A stretch of 64,000 nucleotides of DNA. It comes from Microbacterium sp. PM5 (GTDB lineage Bacteria; Actinomycetota; Actinomycetes; Actinomycetales; Microbacteriaceae). The position numbers and the translations under genes were made by a program. Positions 33,409 through 42,945 of the stretch are shown piece by piece; the stretch's first letter is position 1; each line of letters starts with the position of its first letter. The DNA lies in contig NZ_CP022162.1 of the NCBI RefSeq assembly GCF_003293595.1, positions 1,681,183 to 1,745,182 on the forward strand, read 5' to 3'. The notes below the pieces were generated by a model, which was given only the letters and a program-made list of their open reading frames with translations, was not told the origin of the DNA and did no database searches.

Positions 33409-34290
33409 GTGTTCGAGTTGAGACGCCTCCGACTGCTGCACGAACTCGCCCAGCGCGGCACGATCGCCGCCGTCGCACAGGCGTTGGCGTACAGCCCGTC
33501 CACGATCTCGCAGCAGTTGTCGCAGTTGGAGCGCGAGGCGGGAGTGGCGCTGCTCGCTCCGGATGGACGCCGCGTGCGGCTGACCGCGCACGGCGAGGCG
33601 CTGGCCGCCTACGCGGCGCGCGCCCTCGATGCCGACGAGGAGATCCGCGGTGAACTGGAAGACACCCGCCTCGGTATCGCGCCGGTGCGTCTCGCCGTGC
33701 TGCAGACGGCCGCCCGCGCTCTCGTGCCCGCAGCCCTGACCCTGCTCGCCGAGCGGACGCCGGGCCTGCGCGTGGAGATCTCCGAGCTGCCGCCCGAAGA
33801 GGGGCTCTTCGAGCTCGGAGCGCGCGGCTTCGACCTCGCGATCGCCGAGCAGTACCCGGGGCTCACTCGCCCGCACCGATCGGCGCTCGATCGGGATCTG
33901 CTCGGTGTCGATCCGATCCGGCTGGCGACGGCGCGCGCCATCGGGCCGCTGGCCGACCTGGCCGAACACGCCTGGGTGATGGAGCCGCGCGGCACGGCGG
34001 CGCGCGAGTGGGCGATGCAGCAGTGCCGCGCCGCCGGGTTCGAGCCGGATGTCCGCTTCGAGCTCGCCGACCTCAGCGGGCATGCCGAGCTGATCGCCGC
34101 CGGTCACGCCGTCGGGCTGCTGCCCGATCTGCTGTGGGCCGGCGGTGCGCCCCCGGTGCACCTCAGCGCGCTTCCGGGCGACCCGTCGCGTGAGATCTTC
34201 ACGGCCGGTCGCCGATCCAGCCGCAACCGTCCCGGCATCCGCAGCGTCCGCGAGGCTCTCGCCGACGCGTTCGTCGCGCGTCGGGTCTGA
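33409..34290 (+). CDS. LysR-family transcriptional regulator, probable putA regulator
   Basis: A 293-residue LysR protein. The HTH starts immediately (FELRRLRLLHELAQRGTIAAVAQALAYSPSTISQQLSQLE). It is followed by the linker helix and effector domain (LRVEISELPPEEGLFELGARGFDLAIAEQ, RGTAAREWAMQQCRAAGFEP). The GTG at 33409 is preferred because GGAAGGAG ends five bases upstream; an in-frame GTG at 33391 lacks a site. Divergent from putA, so it is likely the proline- or P5C-responsive regulator of that gene. Confidence 0.9.
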   Translation: MFELRRLRLLHELAQRGTIAAVAQALAYSPSTISQQLSQLEREAGVALLAPDGRRVRLTAHGEALAAYAARALDADEEIRGELEDTRLGIAPVRLAVLQTAARALVPAALTLLAERTPGLRVEISELPPEEGLFELGARGFDLAIAEQYPGLTRPHRSALDRDLLGVDPIRLATARAIGPLADLAEHAWVMEPRGTAAREWAMQQCRAAGFEPDVRFELADLSGHAELIAAGHAVGLLPDLLWAGGAPPVHLSALPGDPSREIFTAGRRSSRNRPGIRSVREALADAFVARRV

Positions 34291-34309
34291 CGCCGGCATC
34301 CCTGCGGGG

Positions 34310-34870
34310 TCAGTCCCACTCGCTCGGCGCGGGGGCCTTCGTCGAGGGCAGCGCGCTGTCGCGAGCCCAGTCGGCCACCCACTGCGGCAGCGGTGGGAGA
34401 TCATCCGGCCGCTCGAGCGCCTCGAAGAGCTCCTCGGTGTTCACCACGCCGCCGGTGCGGCGCAGGAAGCGCGCGCGGACGATCATCTCGGCGTAGACCT
34501 CGCCGTCCACGACCGCGCGGTGCATCTGGTAGACGGCCTTGTCATCGTGGGCGTACAGGCGGGATTCGACCGTGAAGCGCTGCCAGAGCTGCAGCGACTT
34601 GCGGAAGGTCACCGTCTCGCTGGCGACCACCGCGTACCAGCCCTGCGCGTTCATCGCATCCCAGATGCCGGTGCGGATCAGCAGGTCGAAGCGGCCGAGG
34701 TCGAACAGCGAGGCGTATCGACCGTTGTTCATATGGCCGAGCAGATCGATGTCGGTGGGCAGCGTCCGAAGCCGCAGCCGACCGACACTGCGTGGCGGCA
34801 TGGGGCCGCGCCGATGCAGCAGCACCTTCGCGCGCCAGATCGTCAGGAGGGTCCGCCACCATACATTCAC
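34310..34870 (-). CDS. Hot-dog acyl-CoA thioesterase
   Basis: A 186-residue protein of the 4HBT_2/THEM6-like group. RLRLRTLPTDIDLLGHMNNGRYASLFDLGRFDLL is the signature (the D-HMNN segment carries the catalytic aspartate region), followed by RKSLQLWQRFTVESRLYAHDDKAVYQMHRAV. The N-terminus is basic and hydrophobic (WWRTLLTIWRAKVLL) and may touch the membrane. It starts at GTG 34870 and stands alone, convergent with the LysR gene. Acyl-chain preference cannot be read from sequence. Confidence 0.87.
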   Translation of the reverse strand: MNVWWRTLLTIWRAKVLLHRRGPMPPRSVGRLRLRTLPTDIDLLGHMNNGRYASLFDLGRFDLLIRTGIWDAMNAQGWYAVVASETVTFRKSLQLWQRFTVESRLYAHDDKAVYQMHRAVVDGEVYAEMIVRARFLRRTGGVVNTEELFEALERPDDLPPLPQWVADWARDSALPSTKAPAPSEWD

Positions 34871-35013
34871 GAAGCGCGATGCTAGCGGATTCCCCGATGG
34901 GCTCCCGGCATCTCTTGTGGGGTTCCCACAGTCCTCGTGGTGTCGCCACGACGAGGGTGGAGCGCGGCATCCATCGATTTCGTGAATCGGAAGGGCCGCC
35001 GTAGAGTCTGGCC

Positions 35014-35532
35014 ATGGAAGCCCCCACCGACATCACCGCGCAGACCGACACCGTCGTCCGTCCCGTTCGTGACGTGGATGCCGAGGCCCTCGGACGGGTC
35101 CACGCGACGTGCTGGCACGAGACCTACGACCACCTCATCAGCAAGGCCGCTCTCGAGAACGTCTCTCCCAAGCGCCTCGCCGAGCTGTGGACGCACTGGG
35201 CCCAGCAGGGCCCCGAGTTCAAGATGTTCGCCGCCCTCGTCGGCGGCGAGATCGTCGGATTCGCCGGCTCGGGCCCGGCGCGCGACCGCGACGCTCCGCG
35301 CACGCGTGAGCTCTACTTCATCTACCTGCTCGACCAGTTCCACGGCACCGGCATCGGGCAGCAGCTGTTCGACGCGACGGTCGACGCCGACGAGGAGCTC
35401 TACCTCTGGGTCGCCGCGGACAACCCGCGTGCTCACCGCTTCTACGCGCGCAACGGTTTCACGCTCGACGGCGCCACGCACACCGAGCCGTTCCTCGGCG
35501 AGACGCTCACCGAGGTCCGCTTCGTGCGCTGA
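35014..35532 (+). CDS. GNAT-family N-acetyltransferase
   Basis: A 172-residue acetyltransferase. The opening VRPVRDVDAEALGRVHATCWHETYDHLIS is typical of the RimI-like/YhfO group. ELYFIYLLDQFHGTGIGQQLFDATV binds acetyl-CoA and WVAADNPRAHRFYARNGFTLDG closes the fold. Single gene, followed by a long nested palindrome that probably ends its transcript. Substrate unknown. Confidence 0.9.
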   Translation: MEAPTDITAQTDTVVRPVRDVDAEALGRVHATCWHETYDHLISKAALENVSPKRLAELWTHWAQQGPEFKMFAALVGGEIVGFAGSGPARDRDAPRTRELYFIYLLDQFHGTGIGQQLFDATVDADEELYLWVAADNPRAHRFYARNGFTLDGATHTEPFLGETLTEVRFVR

Positions 35533-35573
35533 TCGCGCCTGCCGCGTCGCGGGTTCTGCCGGCCCCACCGCGC

Positions 35574-35650
35574 TGACGAACTCCGCAGATTCTGACGAAC
35601 TCCGCATCCAGATCGCCGATCGGATGCGGAGTTCGTCGCATTCTGCGGAG
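35574..35650. repeat. Nested palindromic repeat, family B
   Basis: TGACGAACTCCGCAGATTC (35574-35592) is followed 19 bp on by a second copy. GACGAACTCCGCATCC (35594-35609) pairs perfectly over 16 bp with GGATGCGGAGTTCGTC (35622-35637) around a 12-base loop. The outer CTCCGCAGA (35581-35589) pairs with TCTGCGGAG (35642-35650). It fills the gap between convergent genes and could end transcription in both directions, though no U-run follows. Confidence 0.85.
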
Positions 35651-35696
35651 ATGCTCCGCTGAGCGCCGGCCACTGTCGGGACGCTGATCGCGCGCG

Positions 35697-37274
35697 TCAG
35701 CGCCCGCTGACCGTGCCGAACAGGCGGGCGATCGGGGCGAGCACGAGCGGGCGGGCGGCAACCCACGCGGCGGCGATGACCACGAGCGAGACCACGAACA
35801 GCCAGAAGCCGGTCCAGTTGTCGGCATAGGCCGTCGGGTCGACCGAGCCCTGCGCGGCGTACATATGGTTGAGGTTGCGCAGCGCCCCGGTCGCGAGCAC
35901 GAGAACGACGTGGATGACGATGAACACGACGAAGAACAGCATCACCGGGAAGTGCACCTTGCGCGCCCACTCGATCGGGTAGGCGGCGCTGAGCTTCAGG
36001 TTCTTCTTCGGCCACATCCCGCTCATCCGGAAGCCGGTGATCGCGGCGAGCGGGGCGGCGATGAAGACGGTCGAGAAGTAGGCGAGCTGCTGCAGCGCGT
36101 TGTAGTTGACCCAGCCGTTCTCGGTCGGCCAGTCCAGCGAGACGTACTGCAGCGCGGCGCTGAGGGCGTTGGGGACGACTTCCCAGCTCGTGGGGACGAT
36201 CCGCATCCACTGGCCGGTGACGAACAGCAGCACGATGAAGACGGCGCCGTTGATGAGCCACAGGATGTCGAGCGCCTGATGGAACCAGATCGTCAGGCTC
36301 GTCTTGCCCTTGGGGTTGTTCTTCGGCGCCCAGAAGACGCTCGGCCGCTTCTCGCGGCGGATCGTGAGCCCGGAGCGGATGATCAGCACCATCAAGAAGA
36401 CGTTGAAGAAGTGCTGCCAGCCGAGCCACGCGGGGATGCCGACGGGCGCACCGGCAGGCAGGTGGTACTCCCCGGGGTAGGTCGCGAGGAAGTCGCGCAT
36501 GCCGTCCAGGCTCAGCAGGAATCGCACCGCGAGCACGGCCATGCCCGCCGCGAACAGCAGGCCGACTCCGCCGACCACGACGGCGCCCGCCCACTGCGTC
36601 TTCGTGAAAGGCCCGATCCGTCGCGGCTCGGGCTTCGGCTGCGGCCGACGCGACGCGGCGCGACCGGCCCACGCGGTCTGCGGAACGCTCAACGGGGCGC
36701 GCGGCCCCTCGGTGGCGGTGCCGATGAGCGGGAGGTCGGCCGCGGGGGCGGCCTCCTCGGCAGCAGCACCCGCGCCGTCCGCTGCAGCATCGGCGGCGGC
36801 CGGGGAGGAGACGGCGGCGATCGGGGAAGACACGGCGGCGGCTGTGCCGGCGGGTGGCCACGCGTCGCCACCCGCGATGCGCGGCAGCCCGCGGCACACG
36901 GAGGTGTCACCGTCGGCGGCGGCGAGCGGGGGCGCCGGCGCGGCGGAGGCGACCTCAGCGGGTGTCGGCCCCGGGCCCGCGGCAGCCACGACGACCGCGG
37001 ACGGCCACGGCTCGCCGCCGGCGACGCGGGGCAGGCCGCGGCGCACGACCGTCGTCCCGCTGCGCTCGGGCACGGACGCCGTCGCCAGCGCCGGTGGCTC
37101 ACCCGAGCCCGCCGACGGCCCGGCGGGTCGCTCCACGGCCGCCTCGACGACCGCTGCCGGGGGCGCAGAGGCGTCCACGACGGCCTCGGCGGGCGCGCTC
37201 GCGGCCGGCGGCCACGGTTCTCCACCGGCGACGCGCGGCAAGCCGCGGCGCATGGACGATCCGCCGGTCGCCAT
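35697..37274 (-). CDS. Membrane cytochrome b (b561/FdnI type) with three N-terminal motif repeats
   Basis: A 525-residue protein in two parts. Residues 1 to about 225 are Ala/Pro-rich, presumably disordered and cytoplasmic. They hold three copies of the motif RGLPR(V/I)AGG(E/D)-WP at about 10-22, 79-91 and 128-140. Residues 230-525 form a four-to-five-helix di-haem cytochrome b, with histidines in [26 protein letters not shown] and [19 protein letters not shown]. The ATG overlaps the etfA stop by one base, so it is the third cistron after etfB and etfA. It is a candidate membrane electron acceptor for ETF. No ETF:quinone oxidoreductase gene is in the window. Confidence 0.85.
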   Translation of the reverse strand: MATGGSSMRRGLPRVAGGEPWPPAASAPAEAVVDASAPPAAVVEAAVERPAGPSAGSGEPPALATASVPERSGTTVVRRGLPRVAGGEPWPSAVVVAAAGPGPTPAEVASAAPAPPLAAADGDTSVCRGLPRIAGGDAWPPAGTAAAVSSPIAAVSSPAAADAAADGAGAAAEEAAPAADLPLIGTATEGPRAPLSVPQTAWAGRAASRRPQPKPEPRRIGPFTKTQWAGAVVVGGVGLLFAAGMAVLAVRFLLSLDGMRDFLATYPGEYHLPAGAPVGIPAWLGWQHFFNVFLMVLIIRSGLTIRREKRPSVFWAPKNNPKGKTSLTIWFHQALDILWLINGAVFIVLLFVTGQWMRIVPTSWEVVPNALSAALQYVSLDWPTENGWVNYNALQQLAYFSTVFIAAPLAAITGFRMSGMWPKKNLKLSAAYPIEWARKVHFPVMLFFVVFIVIHVVLVLATGALRNLNHMYAAQGSVDPTAYADNWTGFWLFVVSLVVIAAAWVAARPLVLAPIARLFGTVSGR

Positions 37275-38281
37275 CAGGCCTTCCTGGCGTCGAGGGCGGC
37301 GATCAGCTGCGGGACGACCGTGAACACGTCCCCCACGATGCCGAAGTCGGCGATGTCGAAGATCGGGGCGTCGCCGTCTTTATTGATCGCGACGATCGTC
37401 TTCGCGGTCTGCATGCCGGCCTTGTGCTGGATGGCCCCCGAGATGCCGAGAGCCACGTACAGCTGGGGCGACACCGATACCCCGGTCTGCCCGACCTGGT
37501 GCGAGTAGGGGATGTACCCGGCATCCACGGCCGCGCGCGACGCGCCCACGGCGGCGCCAAGGGCGTCCGCGAGCTGCTCGACGAGCGCGAACTTCTCGGC
37601 CGAGCCGAGTCCGCGCCCTCCGGAGACGACCTTCGCCGCGCCGCGCAGCTCCGGCCGCGACGATGCCGCGATCTCGGCCTCGAACCCGATGATGCGCGCC
37701 GCCGGTGCGCCCGAGGCGGCGACCTCCAGCGGCACCACTCGCGGCTCGGCGACGGCCGCGGCACGGGCGTCGACCGCCCCCTGGCGCACCGTGACCACGA
37801 GAGGACCGAAGGTGGCTGCGCTCGTGACGTTGTACGCCCCGCCGTAGACGGAATGCTGCGCGAGCACGCCCTCGTCGTCGCGGGAAACGCCGACCGCATC
37901 CACGGCCAGAGCCGCGCGCGAGCGTGCCGCGTAGCGTCCGGCGATGTCGCGGCCCCCGATGGAGTTCGACACGAGCACGGCGTCGGGCTTCACGAGCGCG
38001 GATGCCGCGTCCACGGCATCGACCAGAGGAACCGTCAGCGATCCGTCCGCACCTCCCAGCCCTGCGGTGAGCACGACCGCAGCCCCCAGCGCACCCGCCG
38101 CCTCGGCGAGTGCGGCATGCGCCTCGTCACCGGCGACGACCAGCGCGACCGGCGTGCCGATGCCGGCGGCGGCGCCGAGCAGTCCGGCGGCCGAGCCGGC
38201 CAGCTCACCGGCCGGCGTGACATCCAGCAGCACGAGAATCGCGTCCGAGGCGACATCCACCATCACGTTCTCCATCGTCAT
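37274..38281 (-). CDS. etfA: Electron transfer flavoprotein, alpha subunit
   Basis: A protein of about 335 residues. The N-terminal part has alternating strands ([22 protein letters not shown]). The C-terminal FAD domain has [66 protein letters not shown] and [31 protein letters not shown], all canonical. It accepts electrons from acyl-CoA dehydrogenases such as that at 40516. The start is uncertain among GTG 38293, ATG 38281 and ATG 38275. etfB ends just upstream and the cytochrome b gene follows directly. Confidence 0.93.
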   Translation of the reverse strand: MTMENVMVDVASDAILVLLDVTPAGELAGSAAGLLGAAAGIGTPVALVVAGDEAHAALAEAAGALGAAVVLTAGLGGADGSLTVPLVDAVDAASALVKPDAVLVSNSIGGRDIAGRYAARSRAALAVDAVGVSRDDEGVLAQHSVYGGAYNVTSAATFGPLVVTVRQGAVDARAAAVAEPRVVPLEVAASGAPAARIIGFEAEIAASSRPELRGAAKVVSGGRGLGSAEKFALVEQLADALGAAVGASRAAVDAGYIPYSHQVGQTGVSVSPQLYVALGISGAIQHKAGMQTAKTIVAINKDGDAPIFDIADFGIVGDVFTVVPQLIAALDARKA

Positions 38282-38298
38282 CGTTCCCAGCACCGTTC

Positions 38299-39075
38299 TC
38301 AGGCCAGTCGGTTCTCGACGAGGAAGGCGGCGAGCTTGTCGCCCGCGTCGCCCTCATCGACGATCTTGATTCCCGCACCGCGCGGAGGCTTCTCGGCGAC
38401 CGCCGTCATGATCGACTGCGCGGCCGCGGACGGGTCCACGTCGACGCCGAGGTCGGCCAGCGACACGGTCTCGAACGGCTTCTTCTTCGCCGCCATGATG
38501 CCCTTGAAGTTCGGGAACCGGGCATCCGGGAGGGCTTCGGTGATCGAGATGACGGCCGGCAGCGTCGCACTGACCTGCGCGGTGCCGAAGTCGGTGGCAC
38601 GCGTGCCGGTGATCTCCCCCTCGCCGATCGTGACCGACGACAGCGCGGTCGCCTGCGGCACCTGCAGGTGCTCGGCGATCATCGCGGGAAGGACGCCGCC
38701 GGTGCCGTCGGTGGAGAGATTGCCGGTGATGACCAGGTCGAACCCGGCTCGCCGCACCGCAGCGGCGAGCACGGCCGCGGTCACGCCCAGATCTGCGCCG
38801 GCCAGCGCCGGGTCGACGACCTGCAGAGCGGATGCCGCGCCCATCGCGAGCCCCTTGCGGATGGTGGCCGCAGCCTCCTCCGATGCCATCGAGACGACAG
38901 CGACCTCCGTGCCGGGGTGGGCGTCGGCATACGACAGAGCCACCTCCAGTGCGCGCTCCCCGATCTCATCGAGCACGCGCTCGGAGGCCGAGCGCTCGGC
39001 GAGACCGGTCTCGAGGTCGAGCTTGCGGTCGCCGTAGGTGTCGGGGACTTCTTTGACCAGCACCACGATCTTCAT
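38299..39075 (-). CDS. etfB: Electron transfer flavoprotein, beta subunit
   Basis: A 258-residue subunit beginning [20 protein letters not shown]. It contains [25 protein letters not shown] and the conserved signature region [29 protein letters not shown]. It forms the AMP-binding half of the ETF heterodimer. The start at 39075 is fixed by AAGGAG five bases upstream; an ATG eight codons earlier is less likely. First gene of an etfB-etfA-cytochrome b operon; the 154-bp gap to the divergent MarR gene holds its promoter. Confidence 0.94.
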   Translation of the reverse strand: MKIVVLVKEVPDTYGDRKLDLETGLAERSASERVLDEIGERALEVALSYADAHPGTEVAVVSMASEEAAATIRKGLAMGAASALQVVDPALAGADLGVTAAVLAAAVRRAGFDLVITGNLSTDGTGGVLPAMIAEHLQVPQATALSSVTIGEGEITGTRATDFGTAQVSATLPAVISITEALPDARFPNFKGIMAAKKKPFETVSLADLGVDVDPSAAAQSIMTAVAEKPPRGAGIKIVDEGDAGDKLAAFLVENRLA

Positions 39076-39229
39076 CGGTTCTCCTTGCGACGCATTCATT
39101 CTAGAAGGTGCGACTCAGTATCGCATCCGTTGAGACTCAGGATCATCCGTGGGGACGGATCGAGGTCCGCGCTAGCGTGAGACCAGCGCGCACGGCACTC
39201 CCGGCGCCGAGCCGTTCGAGGAGATGCCC

Positions 39230-39748
39230 GTGAGCCGCACGCCGTCGTCGCCACGCGATCCGATCGCGGAGGCCCGCCGCCAGTGGGTGGCGCACGGCTG
39301 GGTCGACGCCGCGGCAGGGATGACGGCGGTGACGAGCATCATGCGGGCGCACCAGATTCTGCTCGCGCGCGTCGACGAGGCCCTGAAGCCGTTCTCGCTC
39401 ACGTTCGCCCGCTACGAACTGCTGACGCTGCTGAGTTTCACCCGTGACGGACGGATGCCGCTGTCGTCGGCGGCGAGCCGCTTGCAAGTGCACCCGACGA
39501 GCGTGACGAACACCGTCGACCGCCTTGAAGCGGCCGGGCTCGTCGCGCGCGAGCCGCACCCCGGCGATCGTCGGGCGACGCTGGTCGCCCTGACGAGGGC
39601 GGGGCGTGACCTCGCGGCTCAGGCCACCGCGGCGCTCAACGACGCCGTGTTCGCCGCGCCCGGCCTGACAGCCGACGACGTGGAAGACCTCGTCGCGATC
39701 CTCGCCCGACTGCGCCGGTCGGCGGGCGATGTCGTCAGCGATTCGTGA
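39230..39748 (+). CDS. MarR-family regulator
   Basis: A 172-residue winged-helix protein: [28 protein letters not shown] with the wing [16 protein letters not shown]. The GTG at 39230 has GAGGAG six bases upstream, better than the in-frame ATG at 39224 that directly abuts it. Divergent from the etf operon and overlapping by 14 bp the 3' end of the enoyl-CoA hydratase gene. It is plausibly a regulator of acyl-CoA metabolism. Upstream, ATCCGT-GGGG-ACGGAT (39145-39160) is a small hairpin or operator. Confidence 0.88.
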   Translation: MSRTPSSPRDPIAEARRQWVAHGWVDAAAGMTAVTSIMRAHQILLARVDEALKPFSLTFARYELLTLLSFTRDGRMPLSSAASRLQVHPTSVTNTVDRLEAAGLVAREPHPGDRRATLVALTRAGRDLAAQATAALNDAVFAAPGLTADDVEDLVAILARLRRSAGDVVSDS

Positions 39749-40511
39749 ATCGCGGTGCACGCTTCTCCCGGAAGGCGGCCATGCCCTCCTTCTGGTCGTC
39801 CAGCGCGAACAGTGATGTGAAGACCTGCTTCTCGAAGCGCAGCCCCTCGGCGGCGCCGGTCTCCAGCGAGGCGCGCAGCGACTCCTTGGCGGCGTACAGC
39901 ACGGGAAGCGATTTCGCGGCGATCTGCTCGGCCATCGCTTCTGCCTCGGCGAGCAGGTCGGCGGCGGGCACGACGCGGGAGACCAGGCCGGCCCGCTCGG
40001 CTTCGGCGGCATCCATCATCCGTCCGGTGAGCACGAGCTCTGCCGCCTTGTAGTAGCCGATCGCACGCGGCAGACGCTGCGTGCCGCCGAGGCCGGGGAT
40101 GACGCCGAGAGTGATCTCGGGCTGACCGAAGCGGGCGGTGTCGGCAGCCAGGATGATGTCGCACGCCATCGCCAGCTCGCAGCCGCCTCCGAGCGCGTAC
40201 CCGGCGACGGCCGCGATGACGGGCGTGCGTACGCGCGAGAAGGCCTCGAGGCCCACGAAGGGGTTGCGCAGCGACATCTCGACGGCAGAGCGGTCCTCCA
40301 TCTGCTTGATGTCGGCGCCGGCGGCGAAGGCGCGCTCCGAGCCGGTGACGACGATGCAGCCGATCTCCTCGTCGGCATCGAACGCGGCCGCCGCGGCGGC
40401 GAGTTCTTCGACCAGGGTCGAGTTCAGCGCGTTGAGCGCCTCGGGCCGGTTCAGGGTGATCCATCCGACGCGGCCGCGGGTGGAGACGAGGATCGTGGAG
40501 TAGTCGCTCAT
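39735..40511 (-). CDS. Enoyl-CoA hydratase
   Basis: A 258-residue crotonase. The oxyanion-hole motif is [35 protein letters not shown] carries the first catalytic glutamate region, and [25 protein letters not shown] the second. The C-terminus FREKRAPRF is typical. It hydrates short enoyl-CoAs such as methacrylyl-CoA or crotonyl-CoA. It starts 4 bp after the acyl-CoA dehydrogenase stop with GGGAGC upstream, so the two form an operon that fits valine or short-chain acyl-CoA oxidation. Confidence 0.94.
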   Translation of the reverse strand: MSDYSTILVSTRGRVGWITLNRPEALNALNSTLVEELAAAAAAFDADEEIGCIVVTGSERAFAAGADIKQMEDRSAVEMSLRNPFVGLEAFSRVRTPVIAAVAGYALGGGCELAMACDIILAADTARFGQPEITLGVIPGLGGTQRLPRAIGYYKAAELVLTGRMMDAAEAERAGLVSRVVPAADLLAEAEAMAEQIAAKSLPVLYAAKESLRASLETGAAEGLRFEKQVFTSLFALDDQKEGMAAFREKRAPRFTNR

Positions 40512-40515
40512 GTGC

Positions 40516-41670
40516 TCATGCTCCCAGAACGTCGCGACCGATGATGACCCGCATGATCTCGTTCGTACCCTCCAGGATCTGATGCACACGAAGGTCGCGC
40601 ACCACCTTCTCGATCCCGTACTCCTGCAGATACCCGTAGCCGCCGTGCAGCTGCAGCGCCCGGTTGGCCACCTCGAAGCCGGCGTCGGTGGCGAAGCGCT
40701 TGGCCATGGCGCACTGCACGGCGACGTCGTCGGCACGGGCGTCGATCGCGCGAGCCGCGTCGCGCACCATCGCCCGGGCCGCCTGCAGCTGCGTGGCCAT
40801 GTCGGCGAGGGCGAACACGACGCTCTGCCGTTCGGCGAGGGCCTCGCCGAACGTGAACCGCTCGTGCACGTAGCGCACGGCACGATCGAGCGCCCACTGG
40901 GCGCCGCCGACGGAGCAGGCCGCGATGTTGACCCGCCCCCCGTTGAGCCCGCTCATCGCGATGCGGAACCCCTCGCCCACGCCGCCCAGCAGAGCGGATG
41001 CCGGCACCCGCACCTCGTCGAGGATCACCTGACGGGTGGGCTGCGCGTTCCACCCCATCTTGCGCTCGTGGGGTCCGAAGCTCAGACCCTCGGCATCCGC
41101 CGGCACCAGGAAGGCGCTGATGCCCCGCGCACCGGGCTCGCCGGTGCGGGCCATGACGACATAGACCGCCGCCTCCCCCGCCCCGGAGATGAACTGCTTG
41201 ACCCCGGTGAGCACATAGCCGTCGCCGTCGCCGATCGCGCTGGTCGTGATGGCCGCGGCATCCGAGCCCGCGCCGGGCTCCGTGAGGCAGTAGGCGCCGA
41301 GGTCGCGAAGCGTGATCAGACGCGGCAGCCACTGCTCGCGCTGCGCCGGAGTGCCGTAGCTGTCGATCATCCAGGCGACCATGTTGTGGATGCTGATGTA
41401 CGCGGCGATCGTGGGATCGCCCATCGACAGCTGCTCGAAGACGAGTGCGGCGTCCTCGCGCGTCAGCGCGGTGCCACCGACGTCCTCACGCACATACAGC
41501 CCTCCGAGGCCGAGTTCGCCGGCGTCGGCGAGCACGTCCCGCGGAAAGTGCTTGTCGCGATCCCATTCCAGCGCATGCGGCTCCAGCCGCGTTCGGGCGA
41601 AGTCACGGACGGCTTCGAGGATGGCGCCCCGCTCATCGGCGGAGAGGGAAGGAGACACAGTCATGCTCAT
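40516..41670 (-). CDS. Acyl-CoA dehydrogenase, isobutyryl-CoA type
   Basis: A 384-residue flavoenzyme. It has [19 protein letters not shown] (signature 1), the FAD-binding [18 protein letters not shown], and [36 protein letters not shown]. The C-terminal signature is [34 protein letters not shown]; the E of LEGTNE is the usual short-chain catalytic base. The sequence is closest in feel to isobutyryl-CoA dehydrogenase (valine pathway). It passes electrons to the ETF encoded nearby. A near-perfect 22-bp palindrome 65 bp upstream probably controls it. Confidence 0.92.
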   Translation of the reverse strand: MSMTVSPSLSADERGAILEAVRDFARTRLEPHALEWDRDKHFPRDVLADAGELGLGGLYVREDVGGTALTREDAALVFEQLSMGDPTIAAYISIHNMVAWMIDSYGTPAQREQWLPRLITLRDLGAYCLTEPGAGSDAAAITTSAIGDGDGYVLTGVKQFISGAGEAAVYVVMARTGEPGARGISAFLVPADAEGLSFGPHERKMGWNAQPTRQVILDEVRVPASALLGGVGEGFRIAMSGLNGGRVNIAACSVGGAQWALDRAVRYVHERFTFGEALAERQSVVFALADMATQLQAARAMVRDAARAIDARADDVAVQCAMAKRFATDAGFEVANRALQLHGGYGYLQEYGIEKVVRDLRVHQILEGTNEIMRVIIGRDVLGA

Positions 41671-41734
41671 CGCGTCACGTCCTTGTGAAACAGATCGACA
41701 GCCGGAAGCGCGCCCGGTAAGGCACAGCGATCAT

Positions 41735-41756
41735 TTTACATGGACGTCCTAGTAAA
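41735..41756. promoter_or_regulatory. 22-bp palindromic operator upstream of the acyl-CoA dehydrogenase operon
   Basis: TTTACATGGACGTCCTAGTAAA has arms matching over nine of eleven positions around the centre GGACGTCC. It lies 65 bp upstream of the acyl-CoA dehydrogenase ATG, between that gene and the thiolase stop. Size and symmetry fit a TetR- or MarR-type fatty-acid or amino-acid regulator. Which regulator is not evident. Confidence 0.7.
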
Positions 41757-41769
41757 TGGGCGCGTCGTT

Positions 41770-42939
41770 CTACAGCCGTTCGATGATGGTGGCGTTGGCC
41801 ATGCCGCCGCCCTCGCACATGGTCTGCAGCCCGTAGCGTCCGCCGGTGGCTTCGAGATGGGCGAGCAGGGTGCCCATCAGTCGCGTGCCGCTGGAGCCGA
41901 GCGCATGCCCGAGGGCGATCGCGCCGCCCCAGGGGTTGAGCTTGGCGGCATCCGCGCCGAGTTCGGCAGCCCACGCGAGCGGCACCGGGGCGAACGCCTC
42001 GTTGACCTCGTACGCGTCGAGATCGTCGATCGTCAGTCCACCGCGCTCCAGCACGCGACGTGTCGCGGGAATCGGCCCCGTGAGCATCATCAGGGGGTCG
42101 TCGCCGACGACGGAGAAGGCGTGGAAGCGCGCTCGCGGCGTGAGCCCGAGCTCGCGCGCCTTCTGCTCGCTCATGATCAGGACGGCGGAGGCGCCGTCGG
42201 TCAGCGGAGAAGAGTTGCCGGGTGTGATCAGCCAGTCGATCTCGGGAAAGCGCTCCGCCATGGCATCGGTGCGGAAGGCCGGCGCGAGGCCGGAAAGACC
42301 CGCGACGGTGGTGCCCGGGCGCACCGTCTCGTCGATCTCGACACCGTCGACGGCCAGCAGCTGCGAGGCGAATCTGCCCTGGACCTGCGCCTCGGCAGCG
42401 CGTTCGTGCGACTCGGCCGCGTACGCGTCGAGCTCGTCGCGCGAGAAGCCCCAGCGCGCCGCGATCAGCTCGGCCGACACGCCCTGGTTCACGAGTCCGT
42501 CGGGATAGCGCGCGTGCAACCCCGGTGAGAAGGGTGAACCGGCGACGGATGCCGCGACCCCGAGAGGCACGCGGCTCATCGATTCGACGCCGCCGGCGAT
42601 GACGATGTCGTACTGTCCGGCCATGACGCCCTGCGCCGCGAACTGCGCGGCCTGCTGGCTCGATCCGCACTGCCGATCGATCGTCGTCGCCGGAACGCGC
42701 TCGTCGAATCCGGCCGCGAGCACCGCCTGACGCGCGATGTTCATCGTCTGTTCGCCGACCTGGCTGACGCAGCCGAGCAGCACGTCGTCGATCTGCGCCG
42801 ATTCCAGGCCGTTGCGCTCGAGCGTCGCCCGCAGCACCAGCGCGGCGAGGTCGACGGGATGGATGCCGCTGAGCGCGCCCCCCGGCTTGCCACGGCCGGA
42901 CGGGGTGCGGACGGCGTCGACGATGACTGCGGTACGCAC
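41770..42939 (-). CDS. Acetyl-CoA C-acyltransferase (thiolase)
   Basis: A 389-residue degradative thiolase. The acyl-accepting cysteine is in TTIDRQCGSSQQAAQFAAQGVMAGQ. The C-terminal catalytic residues are in NPWGGAIALGHALGSSGTRL (His) and LQTMCEGGGMANATIIE (Cys). NEAFAPVPLAWAAEL is the third signature. It starts at GTG 42939, 6 bp after the prpC stop, so it is co-transcribed with the methylcitrate synthase gene. It likely releases acetyl-CoA or propionyl-CoA from 3-oxoacyl-CoAs. Confidence 0.93.
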   Translation of the reverse strand: MRTAVIVDAVRTPSGRGKPGGALSGIHPVDLAALVLRATLERNGLESAQIDDVLLGCVSQVGEQTMNIARQAVLAAGFDERVPATTIDRQCGSSQQAAQFAAQGVMAGQYDIVIAGGVESMSRVPLGVAASVAGSPFSPGLHARYPDGLVNQGVSAELIAARWGFSRDELDAYAAESHERAAEAQVQGRFASQLLAVDGVEIDETVRPGTTVAGLSGLAPAFRTDAMAERFPEIDWLITPGNSSPLTDGASAVLIMSEQKARELGLTPRARFHAFSVVGDDPLMMLTGPIPATRRVLERGGLTIDDLDAYEVNEAFAPVPLAWAAELGADAAKLNPWGGAIALGHALGSSGTRLMGTLLAHLEATGGRYGLQTMCEGGGMANATIIERL

Positions 42940-42945
42940 GAGCGC

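Noticed and set aside
36970..37240. Recurring GC-rich units considered as intergenic repeats
   Set aside because: They encode the three N-terminal motifs of the cytochrome b protein in frame.
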